From positions 248,001 to 312,000 of the forward strand of contig JAKQJC010000001.1 in the NCBI GenBank assembly GCA_029561345.1: a stretch of DNA of 64,000 bases, read 5' to 3'. This stretch comes from Chloroflexota bacterium (GTDB lineage Bacteria; Chloroflexota; Anaerolineae; Anaerolineales; Anaerolineaceae). The position numbers were made by a program, and so were the translations under genes. The notes under the pieces were generated by a model that saw nothing but the letters and a program-made list of their open reading frames with translations, ran no database searches and was not told where the DNA came from. Position 1 is the first letter of the stretch; each line of letters opens with the position of its first letter. Below, piece after piece: positions 44,359-53,775 of the stretch.

Positions 44359-46093
44359 TACAGCCGTTCAGGCCGTCCCGCCCCGGTTGACCCGCCGCTG
44401 GGAAGTTTCGCCTGTCATGCCGGTGGAAGTGGATGCTGCTCTTAAGGAATTTATTCATCCGATGCGGCAGATCCTGTATAACCGCGGCTTTCGAGATGCA
44501 GAAACGGCGCGGGCTTTTCTTAACCCCGCCCTGTCAGATCAGGCAGACCCCTTCTTATTGAAAGGCATGCCTGAGGCCGTTGCCCGCCTGGAAAAAGCCA
44601 TTCAGGATGGAGAAAAAATTGCCATCTACGGCGACTACGACGTGGATGGGGTGACGGCCACCACCTTGCTGGTGGAAGTGCTGCGCGCTTACCAGGCGGA
44701 CGTGCAGGGCTATATTCCCAACCGCTTTGATGAAGGCTACGGCGTCAACAAAGATGCATTGGCCACATTGTATGACCGCGGCGTGAGGCTTGTGGTGACG
44801 GTGGACTGCGGGGCACGCTCGCCGCGCGAGGCAGATTATGCTCGCGCGCGGGGTTTGGATCTGATCATCAGCGATCATCACCAACCCGGCGAGGAACTGC
44901 CCCAGGTGACAGCCCTGATCAACCCCAAGCAGGCTGGCGACACCTATCCTGACAAAGATCTGGCGGGCGTGGGTCTGGCTTTCAAAATTGCCCAGGCTAT
45001 GCTGATGAACCACCCCCTGAATGGAATCAATGTCGGGGATTGGCTGGACCTGGTGGCGTTGGGCACTGTGGCTGACCTGGCCCCGCTGCAGGGTGAAAAC
45101 CGTGCCATGGTGGCCAGCGGCCTGCAGGTCATTCGTAAAACCCGGCGCCAGGGCCTGTTTTCGCTGGCGCAGGTGGCCGGCCTGAAGCTGGAAAAAACCA
45201 CCGCCCAGGATATTGGCTTCCAGCTGGGGCCGCGTTTGAACGCTGCCGGGCGGCTGGAATCAGCCCTGGCAGCTTTGGACCTGCTGCTGGAACGCGATGC
45301 GCAGCGGGCGGGGGAACTGGCGCAAAAACTGGATGTGCAGAACACGGAACGCCAGGCACTCACACGTGAAATTCAGGAAAAGGCGTCAAAAATAGCCAGC
45401 GCCGAAGGCAAAGAGAGCCTGCTCCTTTTTGCAGCTGATGAAAGTTTTAACGAAGGCGTGGTGGGTCTGGCAGCTTCACGGCTGGTGGATCAGTTCTACC
45501 GCCCGGCAATTGTCTGCCATCACGGAGAGGAATTCACCCGCGGTTCGTGCCGCTCGATCCCGGAATTTCACATCACCGAGGCGCTGGACCAGTGCGCCGA
45601 TTTGATGGTGCGTCACGGCGGTCACCGCGCGGCAGCGGGTTTCACCCTGCGCAATGAAAATGTGCCGGCCCTGGTGGCTCGTTTGCAGCAGATTGCTGCG
45701 GCCCAACTCACCGGCCTGGATTTACGGCCTTCGTTGAAGGCAGATTTGGAACTGCCGCTGGCCCGGCTGGATGGGGCTAAACTTTTCATGCTGATCGATG
45801 AACTGGACCGTCTGCAGCCGGTGGGGTTGGGAAACCCAGAACCCCTGTTTGTCAGTTATAACCTGCAGGTGCGCGGTGCGCGGCGGGTGGGGCGGGATGG
45901 ATCTCATCTCAAGCTGACTGTCAGCGCGCAAAATATCACCTATGATGCAATTGCTTTCCGCCTGGGGCATTGGGCCGATGACAAGCCTGAATGGGTGGAT
46001 CTGATCTATGCTCTGGAGATCAATGAATTTAATGGCCGGCGGTCAATCCAGTTGAATGTGCGCGACCTGCGGCCTTCGGGTGGAAATCCCTGA
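44351..46093 (+). CDS. recJ: Single-strand-specific exonuclease RecJ
   Basis: 5'-3' single-strand DNA exonuclease of recombination and repair. DHH domain motifs: YGDYDVDGVTATTLL, VTVDCGARSP, LIISDHHQPGE (the DHH), and IGDYLDLVALGTVADL-like NVGDWLDLVALGTVADL. The DHHA1 domain carries VVGLAASRLVDQF, RGSCRSIPEF and RHGGHRAAAGF; a C-terminal OB-fold follows. 580 aa matches the family. I start at ATG 44351 (MVDTAVQAVPPRL), because the frame upstream runs inside alr. Confidence 0.93.
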   Translation: MVDTAVQAVPPRLTRRWEVSPVMPVEVDAALKEFIHPMRQILYNRGFRDAETARAFLNPALSDQADPFLLKGMPEAVARLEKAIQDGEKIAIYGDYDVDGVTATTLLVEVLRAYQADVQGYIPNRFDEGYGVNKDALATLYDRGVRLVVTVDCGARSPREADYARARGLDLIISDHHQPGEELPQVTALINPKQAGDTYPDKDLAGVGLAFKIAQAMLMNHPLNGINVGDWLDLVALGTVADLAPLQGENRAMVASGLQVIRKTRRQGLFSLAQVAGLKLEKTTAQDIGFQLGPRLNAAGRLESALAALDLLLERDAQRAGELAQKLDVQNTERQALTREIQEKASKIASAEGKESLLLFAADESFNEGVVGLAASRLVDQFYRPAIVCHHGEEFTRGSCRSIPEFHITEALDQCADLMVRHGGHRAAAGFTLRNENVPALVARLQQIAAAQLTGLDLRPSLKADLELPLARLDGAKLFMLIDELDRLQPVGLGNPEPLFVSYNLQVRGARRVGRDGSHLKLTVSAQNITYDAIAFRLGHWADDKPEWVDLIYALEINEFNGRRSIQLNVRDLRPSGGNP

Positions 46094-46131
46094 TTTTCAA
46101 ATATTCTCAATGGCACAGCAAAGGAACTGAA

Positions 46132-46644
46132 ATGATCAAGAAATCGTGGATGGTGAACCTGGAAGATGGTCCGCACGCGGTCCAGTTGGAGCAGAATTTG
46201 TTGGGCACGTCCAGCTATATTACGCTGGACGGCCGGCGACTGGAGGATGTGAAAATCACGCGGTCGAACATGGGGGATACGGACTATGAGTTTATGATTG
46301 GCGTTCACACTGGTAAGGTGATGGCGCGCAACAATTTCTGGACCTACCAGTTTGACCTGGCGGTGGATGAAAAATCGGTTTCGACTGGCGCTGCCCCGAA
46401 ACCGCACAACATCCTGCCGCGCTGGTCCTACTTCTTTTTCGTGGCCTGCGGCATTCTTCCCATCATGTTCATCAGCATCTTTACGGCATTGCTGGGCTTT
46501 GGCGGCTTGCTGGGGTGCGCGTATGTGGCGCGGGATGAAAGCAAACCAGAGAAAACGCGCATCATCATCTGCGCCGTGATAACCGGGCTGGCCTGGATTA
46601 TTTTTATCGGCCTGGTGGCAGGCATATCGGCCCTGGCGGGATGA
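46132..46644 (+). CDS. Hypothetical membrane protein (170 aa)
   Basis: Unrecognised. Residues 1-85 form a small soluble beta-rich domain (SWMVNLEDGPHAVQLEQN, TSSYITLDGRRLEDV) that resembles the FAIM1-type fold only loosely; residues about 100-165 carry two membrane helices (FFFVACGILPIMFISIF, IIICAVITGLAWIIFIGL). It has its own Shine-Dalgarno (AAAGGAACTGAA). Confidence 0.6.
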   Translation: MIKKSWMVNLEDGPHAVQLEQNLLGTSSYITLDGRRLEDVKITRSNMGDTDYEFMIGVHTGKVMARNNFWTYQFDLAVDEKSVSTGAAPKPHNILPRWSYFFFVACGILPIMFISIFTALLGFGGLLGCAYVARDESKPEKTRIIICAVITGLAWIIFIGLVAGISALAG

Positions 46645-46653
46645 GCTGAAACC

Positions 46654-47211
46654 GTGAGCGAAGCTGACCTGCTGATCTTTGAGACAGCGCGCCTGGTTTT
46701 ACGCAGGCAAACACAGGATGATGTGGATTTCCTGACAGAATTATGGTCCAACCCGGATGTGACCCGCTATATGGGCGGTCCGCGGGAGAAGGACTGGCTG
46801 CGAACAGTGTTTGCTGAAACGGCAGCCGCTCCCTTCGCTGAAGCATATGACCTGTGGGTGCTGGTGGAAAAGGAAAGCGGGCAGTCCGTGGGGCACTGCG
46901 GCCTACTGGATAAGGACATTGAAGGCCATGCTGAGATTGAGCTGAGCTACGTGCTGGCGCCGGAAGCCCAGGGCAAAGGCTATGCGGCGGAAATTGCTGC
47001 GGGCTTAAAAAAGTATGCCTTTGAAGAGCTGGGCCTCCGACGCCTGGTGGCGCTGATTGAACCTGAAAATGCCGCTTCTGAGCGGGTGGCCCTGAAGGCC
47101 GGTCTGCACTTTGATCGGCAGATCATTCGGCCGGGCGGCGCATTGCGGAAGTTATATCTTATTGAGGCTGCTGGGGGGGAGGCAGGCGGTATGGAGAAGC
47201 AAAATGAATGA
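46654..47211 (+). CDS. GNAT-family N-acetyltransferase (RimJ-like)
   Basis: 185 aa acetyl-CoA-dependent acetyltransferase of the RimJ/RimL group: TARLVLRRQTQDD at the N-terminus, ELSYVLAPEAQGKGYAAEI (acetyl-CoA-binding R/QxxGxA loop) and IEPENAASERVALKAGL. The start is GTG 46654. Target unknown. It overlaps the following SDR gene by 8 bases. Confidence 0.85.
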   Translation: MSEADLLIFETARLVLRRQTQDDVDFLTELWSNPDVTRYMGGPREKDWLRTVFAETAAAPFAEAYDLWVLVEKESGQSVGHCGLLDKDIEGHAEIELSYVLAPEAQGKGYAAEIAAGLKKYAFEELGLRRLVALIEPENAASERVALKAGLHFDRQIIRPGGALRKLYLIEAAGGEAGGMEKQNE

Positions 47212-48022
47212 AATGCAGGGAAAGACCATTTTAATCACCGGTTCCACCGACGGCATTGGCCGCCAGACCGCCCTGGAATTGATGCGCCTGGGCGGCCGGG
47301 TGATATTGCACGGACGCAGCGCCGAGCGCTGCCAGGCGGCGGCTCTGGCTTTGGGAATGGAAAGCGGCCTGCCAGCGCCGGAATTTCTGGCGGCAGACCT
47401 GAGTTCACAGGCCCAAGTGCGAGCATTGGCAGAAGCCGTGCGGGCCAGGGCGGACAGCCTGGATGTGCTGATTAACAATGCCGGTGTGTATATGGCTGAG
47501 CGCAAACTTACGGAAGATGGCTTTGAAACCACTTTTGCGGTGAATTACCTGGCGCCGTTTTTATTGACCCGATTGCTATTGGAAAAATTTACCGCAAGCC
47601 AGCCGGCGAGGGTGATCAATATCAGTTCGGTGGGGTACAAGAGTGCGCGCTGGGACTGGGAAAACCTGCAGGGTGAAAAACGTTACCACCCCTGGGGCGC
47701 TTACTGCATTTCAAAGCTGGCGCTGGTGATGATGACGGTGGACCTGGGCGAAGAATGGATCACAAAGGGCGTCACGGTGAATGCTCTGCACCCCGGTACA
47801 GTGGATACCAAGATGCTGCGCAGCCTGGGCATGCAGGGAGACAGCCTGGAACAGGGCGCGCGCCTGAGCGTTCACCTGGCTTCATCGGCTGAGGTGAAAG
47901 GCATCAGCGGCAAATATTTCGATCACGGACAGGTGGAAGAGCTGTCCACGCTGGCGCAGGATGGCGCACTGCGGACGCAGCTGCGCCAGATGAGCCTGAA
48001 AATGACCGGGCTGGAGAGCTGA
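47204..48022 (+). CDS. Short-chain dehydrogenase/reductase
   Basis: 272 aa. ILITGSTDGIGRQTA is the NAD(P) TGxxxGIG motif, DVLINNAGVY the NNAG motif, and the catalytic Ser-Tyr-Lys are in INISSVGYKSARWD and GAYCISKLAL (YxxxK). It looks like the retinol-dehydrogenase-like subgroup. ATG 47204 (GGAGAAGCAAA upstream); the frame opened at 47111 lies within the acetyltransferase gene. Confidence 0.9.
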   Translation: MNEMQGKTILITGSTDGIGRQTALELMRLGGRVILHGRSAERCQAAALALGMESGLPAPEFLAADLSSQAQVRALAEAVRARADSLDVLINNAGVYMAERKLTEDGFETTFAVNYLAPFLLTRLLLEKFTASQPARVINISSVGYKSARWDWENLQGEKRYHPWGAYCISKLALVMMTVDLGEEWITKGVTVNALHPGTVDTKMLRSLGMQGDSLEQGARLSVHLASSAEVKGISGKYFDHGQVEELSTLAQDGALRTQLRQMSLKMTGLES

Positions 48023-48033
48023 ACAAAAAAAAC

Positions 48034-48066
48034 AACACCGCAGGTATGGGCTTCACTGGCGGTGTT
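48034..48066. terminator. Bidirectional terminator
   Basis: AACACCGC (48034-48041) pairs with GCGGTGTT (48059-48066) between convergent genes, flanked by an A-run on the left and TGATTTT on the right. Confidence 0.75.
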
Positions 48067-48085
48067 TGATTTTATAAGGAAGCAA

Positions 48086-49291
48086 TCAACGGGCAGCGCG
48101 GGCCAATTCCAGGTTGGCTTTGATTTGATCGAAGTGAGATTGGGTATGTGATGGCAGATCCAGCGCCATGATGGCCACGCGGTAATAACCGGCTTTGCGG
48201 GCGATGAAATGCGGCGGCAGGTTATCCAGATAGATGATGGTTTCCAGCTCGCTTTTGGCAAAGGCATCGAGGAGTTCCGGCAGGGTGGGGTGCGCTGCCA
48301 GGGTGGCCAGAATGCGCGCCATGTTGTTATCTGCAAAGCCGTCGGACACTTTTTCCTGCACGGAGAGGATATCATTGCTGATGGCAAGAATATCACGCTC
48401 AACGTGGATCAGGTGGCAGATGATTTCCTTGATGGACCATTCGTTTTCAGCCGGCTTGAAGGCAGCTTCGGCGTCTGTCACGTCCCGCAGCAAATCTAGC
48501 AGTCCCGCGCGGGTTTCGGTTTTGATTTTTTTTACTGCCTCCACCAGTTCAACCAGGGTGGCGGGGGCCTCGGGCATTTTACGGGCTGAAAAGACCATTT
48601 GCGTGGTCAGCAGTTCGGAGCCGCGGTAAAATTTGATTTCAATTTCATCCCCGGCCTGATAACCCTGGATGGCAGCCCCCAGGCTGTCATATCCCTGGAT
48701 GGGCGTGTCGCCCATCTGAACCAGCACATCGTTTTTGCGCAGGCCGGCATCAAAGGCGCCAAATCCTTCGCGGGCATCTTCGAGGCGCACGCCGTGGTGC
48801 ACCGGAATCCCCAGAGCGGCAGCGATATCGGCGTTGAAATCTGACAGAACCACCCCCATCATGGGGCGGCGGGCAATGCGCAGGTCAATGCCGGTTTCCA
48901 GGACGGAGATCAGATTTTCGAGGCCTTTTTTCCAGCCCTCTTCCATTTCGCGGCAAATGCGCTGCCAAGTCTCGCTGCGGCCCATCCCTTTTTGAACCAG
49001 GGTGACATGGGTGGCATGGCGGCCGGCCTTGAGATAAATTTCAACCATGGAGGAGGCAGGATTGCCTTTGCCCAGCCATGAATAGGCCAGGTGGAAATGG
49101 GGTTCAGCCGACAGCACGGTGCCGCAGGCATAGAACCCGGAAGGCCACCAAAAATAAACGCGGCCTTCGGGTGATGGTATGAAGGTGGCCACATCGCACA
49201 TCCATTCGCGCAGGGCGGTGGCGTTGGTGAAAGCCTGGTAAACGGTTTCAATGGGTGCTCGAACATCGCAGGTCAACCGGATTTGTGGCAT
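48086..49291 (-). CDS. SRPBCC-PDZ-DinB three-domain protein
   Basis: 401 residues with three recognisable modules. 1 to about 130: SRPBCC/AHSA1 domain (DVRAPIETVYQAFTNATAL, REWMCDVA). About 140-245: PDZ-like domain (GVRLEDAREGFGAFDAGL, RKNDVLVQMGDTPIQGYD). About 255-400: DinB-like four-helix bundle (AEAAFKPAENEWSIKEIICH, LIHVERDIL, the HxxxxxH-type metal region partly visible, CHLIHVE). SRPBCC and DinB domains are common in Chloroflexota, but this combination is one I do not know. It is likely soluble; function unknown. Confidence 0.8.
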   Translation of the reverse strand: MPQIRLTCDVRAPIETVYQAFTNATALREWMCDVATFIPSPEGRVYFWWPSGFYACGTVLSAEPHFHLAYSWLGKGNPASSMVEIYLKAGRHATHVTLVQKGMGRSETWQRICREMEEGWKKGLENLISVLETGIDLRIARRPMMGVVLSDFNADIAAALGIPVHHGVRLEDAREGFGAFDAGLRKNDVLVQMGDTPIQGYDSLGAAIQGYQAGDEIEIKFYRGSELLTTQMVFSARKMPEAPATLVELVEAVKKIKTETRAGLLDLLRDVTDAEAAFKPAENEWSIKEIICHLIHVERDILAISNDILSVQEKVSDGFADNNMARILATLAAHPTLPELLDAFAKSELETIIYLDNLPPHFIARKAGYYRVAIMALDLPSHTQSHFDQIKANLELARAAR

Positions 49292-49330
49292 GGATTCTCC
49301 CTTGGATACAACAATAGGATGGATGGGTTT

Positions 49331-50272
49331 TTATTCGTTGATCAGGCCGATGACAAATTTGGCCTGTTCGCGTGACTGGCGCAGGTCCTGCTCCACCTTT
49401 TTGCGGAGGGTGATATCGCGGGCCATGCTGAGCACCGCCTGGCGGCCACTGTAATCGACCAGCCGGCTGTTGATTTCAACGGGAATGGCAGAGCCATCTT
49501 TACGGATATGAATTGTTTCGTAAAAGCAGCTTTTCTCGCTCAGCAAAACCTGGAACAGATCGCCATTGGTGGATGGGTCGGGCGCCTGTTCAATATGAGA
49601 GATGTGCATCTGGCGGAATTCTTCCTGGGAATAATCAAGGCGCTGGCAGGCCACTTCATTCACTTCAATCAACTGGCCGCTTAAGTCATAGATAAAAATG
49701 GCATCAGCGGCATGGTGGAAAAGCGCGCGGTAGCGCTGTTCTGACTCAACCAGGGCAGCTTCGATGAATTTTCGCTGCAGGGTAATGGCCAGCACAGCCG
49801 CCAGACGTTCGCAAACTTGCTGGTCGCGTTCGGTATAGTGGTGACGGGCATTGGCCAAAGTCAGGATGCCCATCAACGAATCGCCAATAATGGCGGGGGC
49901 TGCCAGAAAGCGTTTGATGTTCAGATGACCGCGGGGAACACCGCTTGAGCGCGGGTCCTCTTTGGGTGTATTCAACCGCAGCGATTGGCGTTCGTTCAGC
50001 ACCCAGCCCCAAAGACCGCGCCGCTCAGTAAACTGTGCCGTTTTGTTTTCGATCTTGCAGGCTTCCCAGATTTCGCCACTGAAGGTGGGGCAAATAAGAT
50101 AACCCGTGATCGGGTCGATATATCCCACGAAACCATGCGGGCTGCGGGTGAGCTTGAGCGCGTCCCGAAGAATCAGGTCTGCAATGGTTTCCACTGGGGC
50201 GGGTTGAATCAACGCCAGGGATAATTCGGTCATGGCACGGTTCAAAGCCGAATTACTGGGGTGACCTTTCAT
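49331..50272 (-). CDS. GAF-PAS sensor protein without output domain
   Basis: 313 aa. Residues about 20-165 are a GAF domain (ALKLTRSPHGFVGYIDP, LAAPAIIGDSLMGILTLAN), followed by a PAS/PAC domain (YRALFHHAADAIFIYDLSG to GRQAVLSMARDITLRK). It ends with a short coiled-coil (VEQDLRQSREQAKFVIGL), where a kinase or cyclase domain would normally follow. Strong Shine-Dalgarno (AAAAGGAGGTCC). It may act through a partner or be truncated. Confidence 0.85.
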   Translation of the reverse strand: MKGHPSNSALNRAMTELSLALIQPAPVETIADLILRDALKLTRSPHGFVGYIDPITGYLICPTFSGEIWEACKIENKTAQFTERRGLWGWVLNERQSLRLNTPKEDPRSSGVPRGHLNIKRFLAAPAIIGDSLMGILTLANARHHYTERDQQVCERLAAVLAITLQRKFIEAALVESEQRYRALFHHAADAIFIYDLSGQLIEVNEVACQRLDYSQEEFRQMHISHIEQAPDPSTNGDLFQVLLSEKSCFYETIHIRKDGSAIPVEINSRLVDYSGRQAVLSMARDITLRKKVEQDLRQSREQAKFVIGLINE

Positions 50273-50334
50273 CGGGACCTCCTTTTAATCTGATGTGCAA
50301 ACTGGATCATTCTTGTATGAACATTATACATATA

Positions 50335-50382
50335 AAAGGCCAGAAATCTCAACCCTTGAAAAGTGAGAGGTTCCTGGCCTTT
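50335..50382 (-). terminator. Hairpin after the DUF711 gene
   Basis: On the minus strand AAAGGCCAG (50382-50374) pairs with CTGGCCTTT (50343-50335) around a long loop, which also contains CTCTCA/TGAGAT. A T-run follows only weakly (TTTTATAT). Confidence 0.55.
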
Positions 50383-50441
50383 GTGATCTGGACTGTCAGC
50401 GGCGCTGAAAAACTGGATGAGCCTGGCTATTGGGGGCCTTA

Positions 50442-51653
50442 TCAGCGTTTTCTCAGTTCAAAGGTCTCCTCATTGCCAAAAATGCCGGTCAATGGTTGAG
50501 CGCGCAGGGGCAGAATGCGGCTGTTGGCAAAGTAGCTGAAATCAAAACAGGTTTCTTCGCCAGCTTTTTTGCCGGGAATGGGCATGAGGCGGGCGGTCAG
50601 GGGTTTATCCAGGCGCAGTGAAAGGGCGGCCACATCCAGCAGAAGAGCGCTGATCTGCTCGGGGGTGGAATCGCCAGGCAGAGCAATGGTATCCAGACCG
50701 GTGCCGCACACGGCTGAGTAGAGCAGCAGGTCATTGGTGGTGAGATAGCCTTCGGCGGCGCGGCGGGCCAAAATGGAGTCTTCCAGTTGCGGGAGCATCA
50801 GGCCGTTGAAGCCGCAGCGGGCGTAGGGAATACGGCCAAGGGCTTCGGTGAGGATGGCCGAAGCAGCCAGGGAACCCGCCAGACCCACTGCCGGGATGCC
50901 GAACTGCTCGATGGCGGCGCCTGAGGAGCGTGCATCTTCAGGGTAAGGGGCGAAGGTGAAATCGAGGCCGCCGAAGTTCATCTGCGAGGAGGCGAGGCGC
51001 AGGCTTTGCGCCACCGCTTCGAGGTTGGCGGCGGTGTGGGTGATGATGTTAACCAGATTTTGCCGGCCTTCATCGATATTGCGCACATTTTTGAAGGCCT
51101 GAATGGCCACATCGCTGGACTCGAGAGCCAGAGAAAAGGCCGGTGTGGGGCCCTGGTGGTAGGCAGCGGGGAAGAAGGGCGCACCCGGGGTGACATTGCC
51201 AAGCGCGGTGAAACGCAGGTTGGCGAAACCATCGGGCAGGATGGTGGAGGCGCGATGGATGATGCGGGCGCAGGCACGCACAGCTTTGAGAGAAAGCTGG
51301 CGGGTTTGCGGGTCAGCCATCATGCCGGAGAAGAAGACCGATTTGGTGACCGCCAGGGCATCGGGAATGGCAGCATAGCTTTCGGGATGACTCAGCAGAG
51401 CCGGTCCCAGGGATATATAATCAAACCCGGCCTGCAGTGCAACCTCTTCGGCTTCTCGGGCAAGCTGCGGCAAATCTGCCGGCTGGCAGGAGAGGCAAAA
51501 CGGAGTGGTGGCCAGGCGCAGGGATTGCACTTCGAAACCTGCCGCGGTGAAAGCCTGACGGGCCTGCTGGGCGAATAGGCCAAGGTGGTGAAGCCCGGCT
51601 TCCCACAGCGGCCAGGAGATGGGGTGAAAACAGGTGATGGAACGGATTTTCAT
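50442..51653 (-). CDS. DUF711-family protein
   Basis: 403-residue member of the uncharacterised DUF711 (PFL-like) family: MKIRSITCFHPISWPLWEAG is the usual start, and GGLDFTFAPYPEDARSSGAA, GTGLDTIALPGDSTPEQI are conserved stretches. The family's fold is related to glycyl-radical enzymes but its activity is unknown. The gene follows the RNA methyltransferase with a 4-base overlap, so they share a transcript. Confidence 0.8.
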   Translation of the reverse strand: MKIRSITCFHPISWPLWEAGLHHLGLFAQQARQAFTAAGFEVQSLRLATTPFCLSCQPADLPQLAREAEEVALQAGFDYISLGPALLSHPESYAAIPDALAVTKSVFFSGMMADPQTRQLSLKAVRACARIIHRASTILPDGFANLRFTALGNVTPGAPFFPAAYHQGPTPAFSLALESSDVAIQAFKNVRNIDEGRQNLVNIITHTAANLEAVAQSLRLASSQMNFGGLDFTFAPYPEDARSSGAAIEQFGIPAVGLAGSLAASAILTEALGRIPYARCGFNGLMLPQLEDSILARRAAEGYLTTNDLLLYSAVCGTGLDTIALPGDSTPEQISALLLDVAALSLRLDKPLTARLMPIPGKKAGEETCFDFSYFANSRILPLRAQPLTGIFGNEETFELRKR

Positions 51654-52432
51654 AGGGTTCGCTGCCTCACAGCTTCAAAGATGAGAATGGCGCCCGCCAT
51701 GGCGGCATTGAGGGATTCGGAGCGGCCGGGCATGGGAATATGGATGAGAGAATCGGCCAGGGCCTGGGCAGGCGGGCTGGCGCCTTCGGCTTCAGAGCCG
51801 ATCAGGATGGCCGAGGGTTTTTTAAGGTCAGCCTGCCAGCAGGAAAGGCCGCCGCTGCTGTCAGCCAGAAATACCTGGAGAGGCTGCAGGCGTTCCTTGA
51901 GCAGGGTCTGGATTTCGGGCCAATCGAGGGTCTGGACTGGAATGTAAAAATGGGCGCCCATGCCAGAACGCAGCACTTTGGGCGAGAAGGCATCCACGCA
52001 GCCGGGTGAAAGAAGCACGGCCTGGCAGCCCGCGGCGGCCGCGGTGCGCAGCAGGGTGCCCAGGTTACCGGGATCACGGATGGTATCCGCGATGACCACA
52101 AAATTCAGGTCGGCAGGCAGGGCAGGGTGAACCAGCGGCATCACGGCCAGAATGCCCTGAGGCGAGTCGGTGTCAGAGAGGGAATGCATCACGCCGGGGG
52201 TGGTTTCCAGCGTTTCAATGCCGGCCGCGCTGATTTCATCACGCAGTTTCTGCCCGCGCGGCGAAAGGGTGTTGCTGAAGAAGATGCGCAGCGGTTTCCA
52301 TCCGGCCTGCCAGGCTTCTTCCACCAGCCGCACCCCTTCCAGAATGAACAGGCCGGATTCGCGGCGTTGGCGGGCATGCGCCAGCAGCTCGCGCACTTCC
52401 TGAATGCGTGGATTATGGGTTGAGGAAATCAT
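51650..52432 (-). CDS. TrmH/SpoU-family RNA 2'-O-methyltransferase
   Basis: 260 aa SPOUT enzyme that methylates a ribose in rRNA or tRNA. N-terminal substrate-binding domain (ISSTHNPRIQEVRELL, FILEGVRLVEEA), then the knot: ADTIRDPGNLGTLLRTA (motif 1, with the catalytic Arg), AILIGSEAEGAS (motif 2) and IPMPGRSESLNAAMAGAI (motif 3). The closest relatives are RlmB/TsnR-like proteins; the exact target is unknown. Confidence 0.9.
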   Translation of the reverse strand: MISSTHNPRIQEVRELLAHARQRRESGLFILEGVRLVEEAWQAGWKPLRIFFSNTLSPRGQKLRDEISAAGIETLETTPGVMHSLSDTDSPQGILAVMPLVHPALPADLNFVVIADTIRDPGNLGTLLRTAAAAGCQAVLLSPGCVDAFSPKVLRSGMGAHFYIPVQTLDWPEIQTLLKERLQPLQVFLADSSGGLSCWQADLKKPSAILIGSEAEGASPPAQALADSLIHIPMPGRSESLNAAMAGAILIFEAVRQRTL

Positions 52433-52536
52433 ATGATATATTGTAACCTATTTTTATCCAGCTGATGCAAGCGGAAAAATGACCGGCTTTTCACTCTCCC
52501 AAAAATTGAAAAATTTGGTATAATAGCGGACGAGTT

Positions 52537-52609
52537 GCCACCGTAGCTCAGCTGGCAGAGCAGACGTTTCGTAAACGCCAGGTCATGGGTCCGAATCCCA
52601 TCGGTGGCT
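52537..52609 (+). tRNA. tRNA-Thr (anticodon CGU)
   Basis: Acceptor stem GCCACCG pairs with CGGTGGC; D-arm GCTCAGCTGGCAGAGC; anticodon loop TTCGTAA (anticodon CGT at 52570-52572) with one A-C mismatch in its stem; T-arm GGGTCCGAATCCC. CCA is not encoded. A TATAAT box lies at 52519-52524 and a T-rich terminator follows. Confidence 0.93.
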
Positions 52610-52617
52610 CTTTTTAT

Positions 52618-53775
52618 TTAATAGGCCGTTTGCGCGGCCTTTTCTTTTTGCTGAGCTTCCCAATGGGTTTTTTCCAGAACATCAGCAGCGCAATCAGCGC
52701 ACAGGGCAGATTGTCCTTCAAAGGGCGCACCGCATACACGGCAGACGAAAGGTTCCAATTTTTCCAGTTTGAGGGTGGCCAGCAGTCGCCAGAGGGTAGT
52801 CACGGGCGGGCGGCCGGGATTGAACACGGTCACGGCAAGAAGCAGATATTCGAAGCCTTCCTTTGTGTCAAAGGTATAAGCCACCTCCAGATCGGAGACG
52901 GGGGCAGTTTTCCCGGATCGGCGGGCGATCAGGTCTTCGTGGGAAAGAACAGCAGTGTTTTGAGGAAGGTTCAGTAAACCCGCGACCTGCCGCTGCAGGG
53001 CATCCAGGTTGCTGAAGCTGGTGCGGGGAACATCCGAAAGCCAGGAAATATCGCGGGCTGCCAGGCGTTCGCGCACCCAATGCAACTCGTCAAAACGGGA
53101 TTGCAGTTGATTCAGTTCTTCAGCCGGGACTGGCTCATGGCCGGTGGACCGCAGGGCGTGAAATTTTTCTTCCAGCGAATCCACGTTTTCCAGCCAGGTC
53201 AGCATGCCGTTGACGATCTCTTCCAGGGCTACCGAGTTATCATTCCCTTTTTTCAGGGCAGCGGTGCGCTGTTCGGGAAAATCCTTTTCCCAATCGTCCA
53301 GCACCTGCCGGCAATCTGACGCCCACAATGCAAAGAGGTGACTTTCAGCCAGGCGGTATTTTTCAGTAAAATATTGGGAGCCGGCTTTCAATCCCCACAG
53401 CGGCTTCAGCACTGCCCGTTCAAGAGAGCGGACCAGGTTGATGATGATTTCCATTTTGCAGAAAATGTGGCCGGCGTGGTCTCCCAGGGCCAGGTCAATG
53501 ATCTTCAGCAGATCCTGCCATTCATTCGCCCCGCCCTGGATGTGAATGGGGTAATCATCAACAGGGGAGAAGGGTCTGGGGGCGGCTTTCTCGCTGGAGG
53601 AGGACGCAGTAACGGCATGAGAAGCAGGTGAAGCCTTTTTTTCAGCCTGCGAGAGTTCAATGATGCGCTGGTTGGCCGCTTTGAGGGTGCCTGCGAGCAG
53701 ATAAATGGCCAGCGTCAGCAAGGCCAGCAGGGGCAGGGCACAAATACCAATGATCAAAATAATGATAATATCCAT
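52618..53775 (-). CDS. Membrane-anchored protein with C-terminal zinc ribbon (385 aa)
   Basis: Unrecognised. One N-terminal membrane helix (IIIILIIGICALPLLALLTL), a linker rich in Ser/Ala, a long helical middle (LHWVRERLAARD and so on, about residues 90-270), and a C-terminal ribbon CRVCGAPFEGQSALCADC with two CxxC pairs. I start at ATG 53775, which has GGGAGA at the right distance; the in-frame upstream ATG (53793) would read through it. The gene ends 9 bases from the tRNA. Confidence 0.7.
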   Translation of the reverse strand: MDIIIILIIGICALPLLALLTLAIYLLAGTLKAANQRIIELSQAEKKASPASHAVTASSSSEKAAPRPFSPVDDYPIHIQGGANEWQDLLKIIDLALGDHAGHIFCKMEIIINLVRSLERAVLKPLWGLKAGSQYFTEKYRLAESHLFALWASDCRQVLDDWEKDFPEQRTAALKKGNDNSVALEEIVNGMLTWLENVDSLEEKFHALRSTGHEPVPAEELNQLQSRFDELHWVRERLAARDISWLSDVPRTSFSNLDALQRQVAGLLNLPQNTAVLSHEDLIARRSGKTAPVSDLEVAYTFDTKEGFEYLLLAVTVFNPGRPPVTTLWRLLATLKLEKLEPFVCRVCGAPFEGQSALCADCAADVLEKTHWEAQQKEKAAQTAY

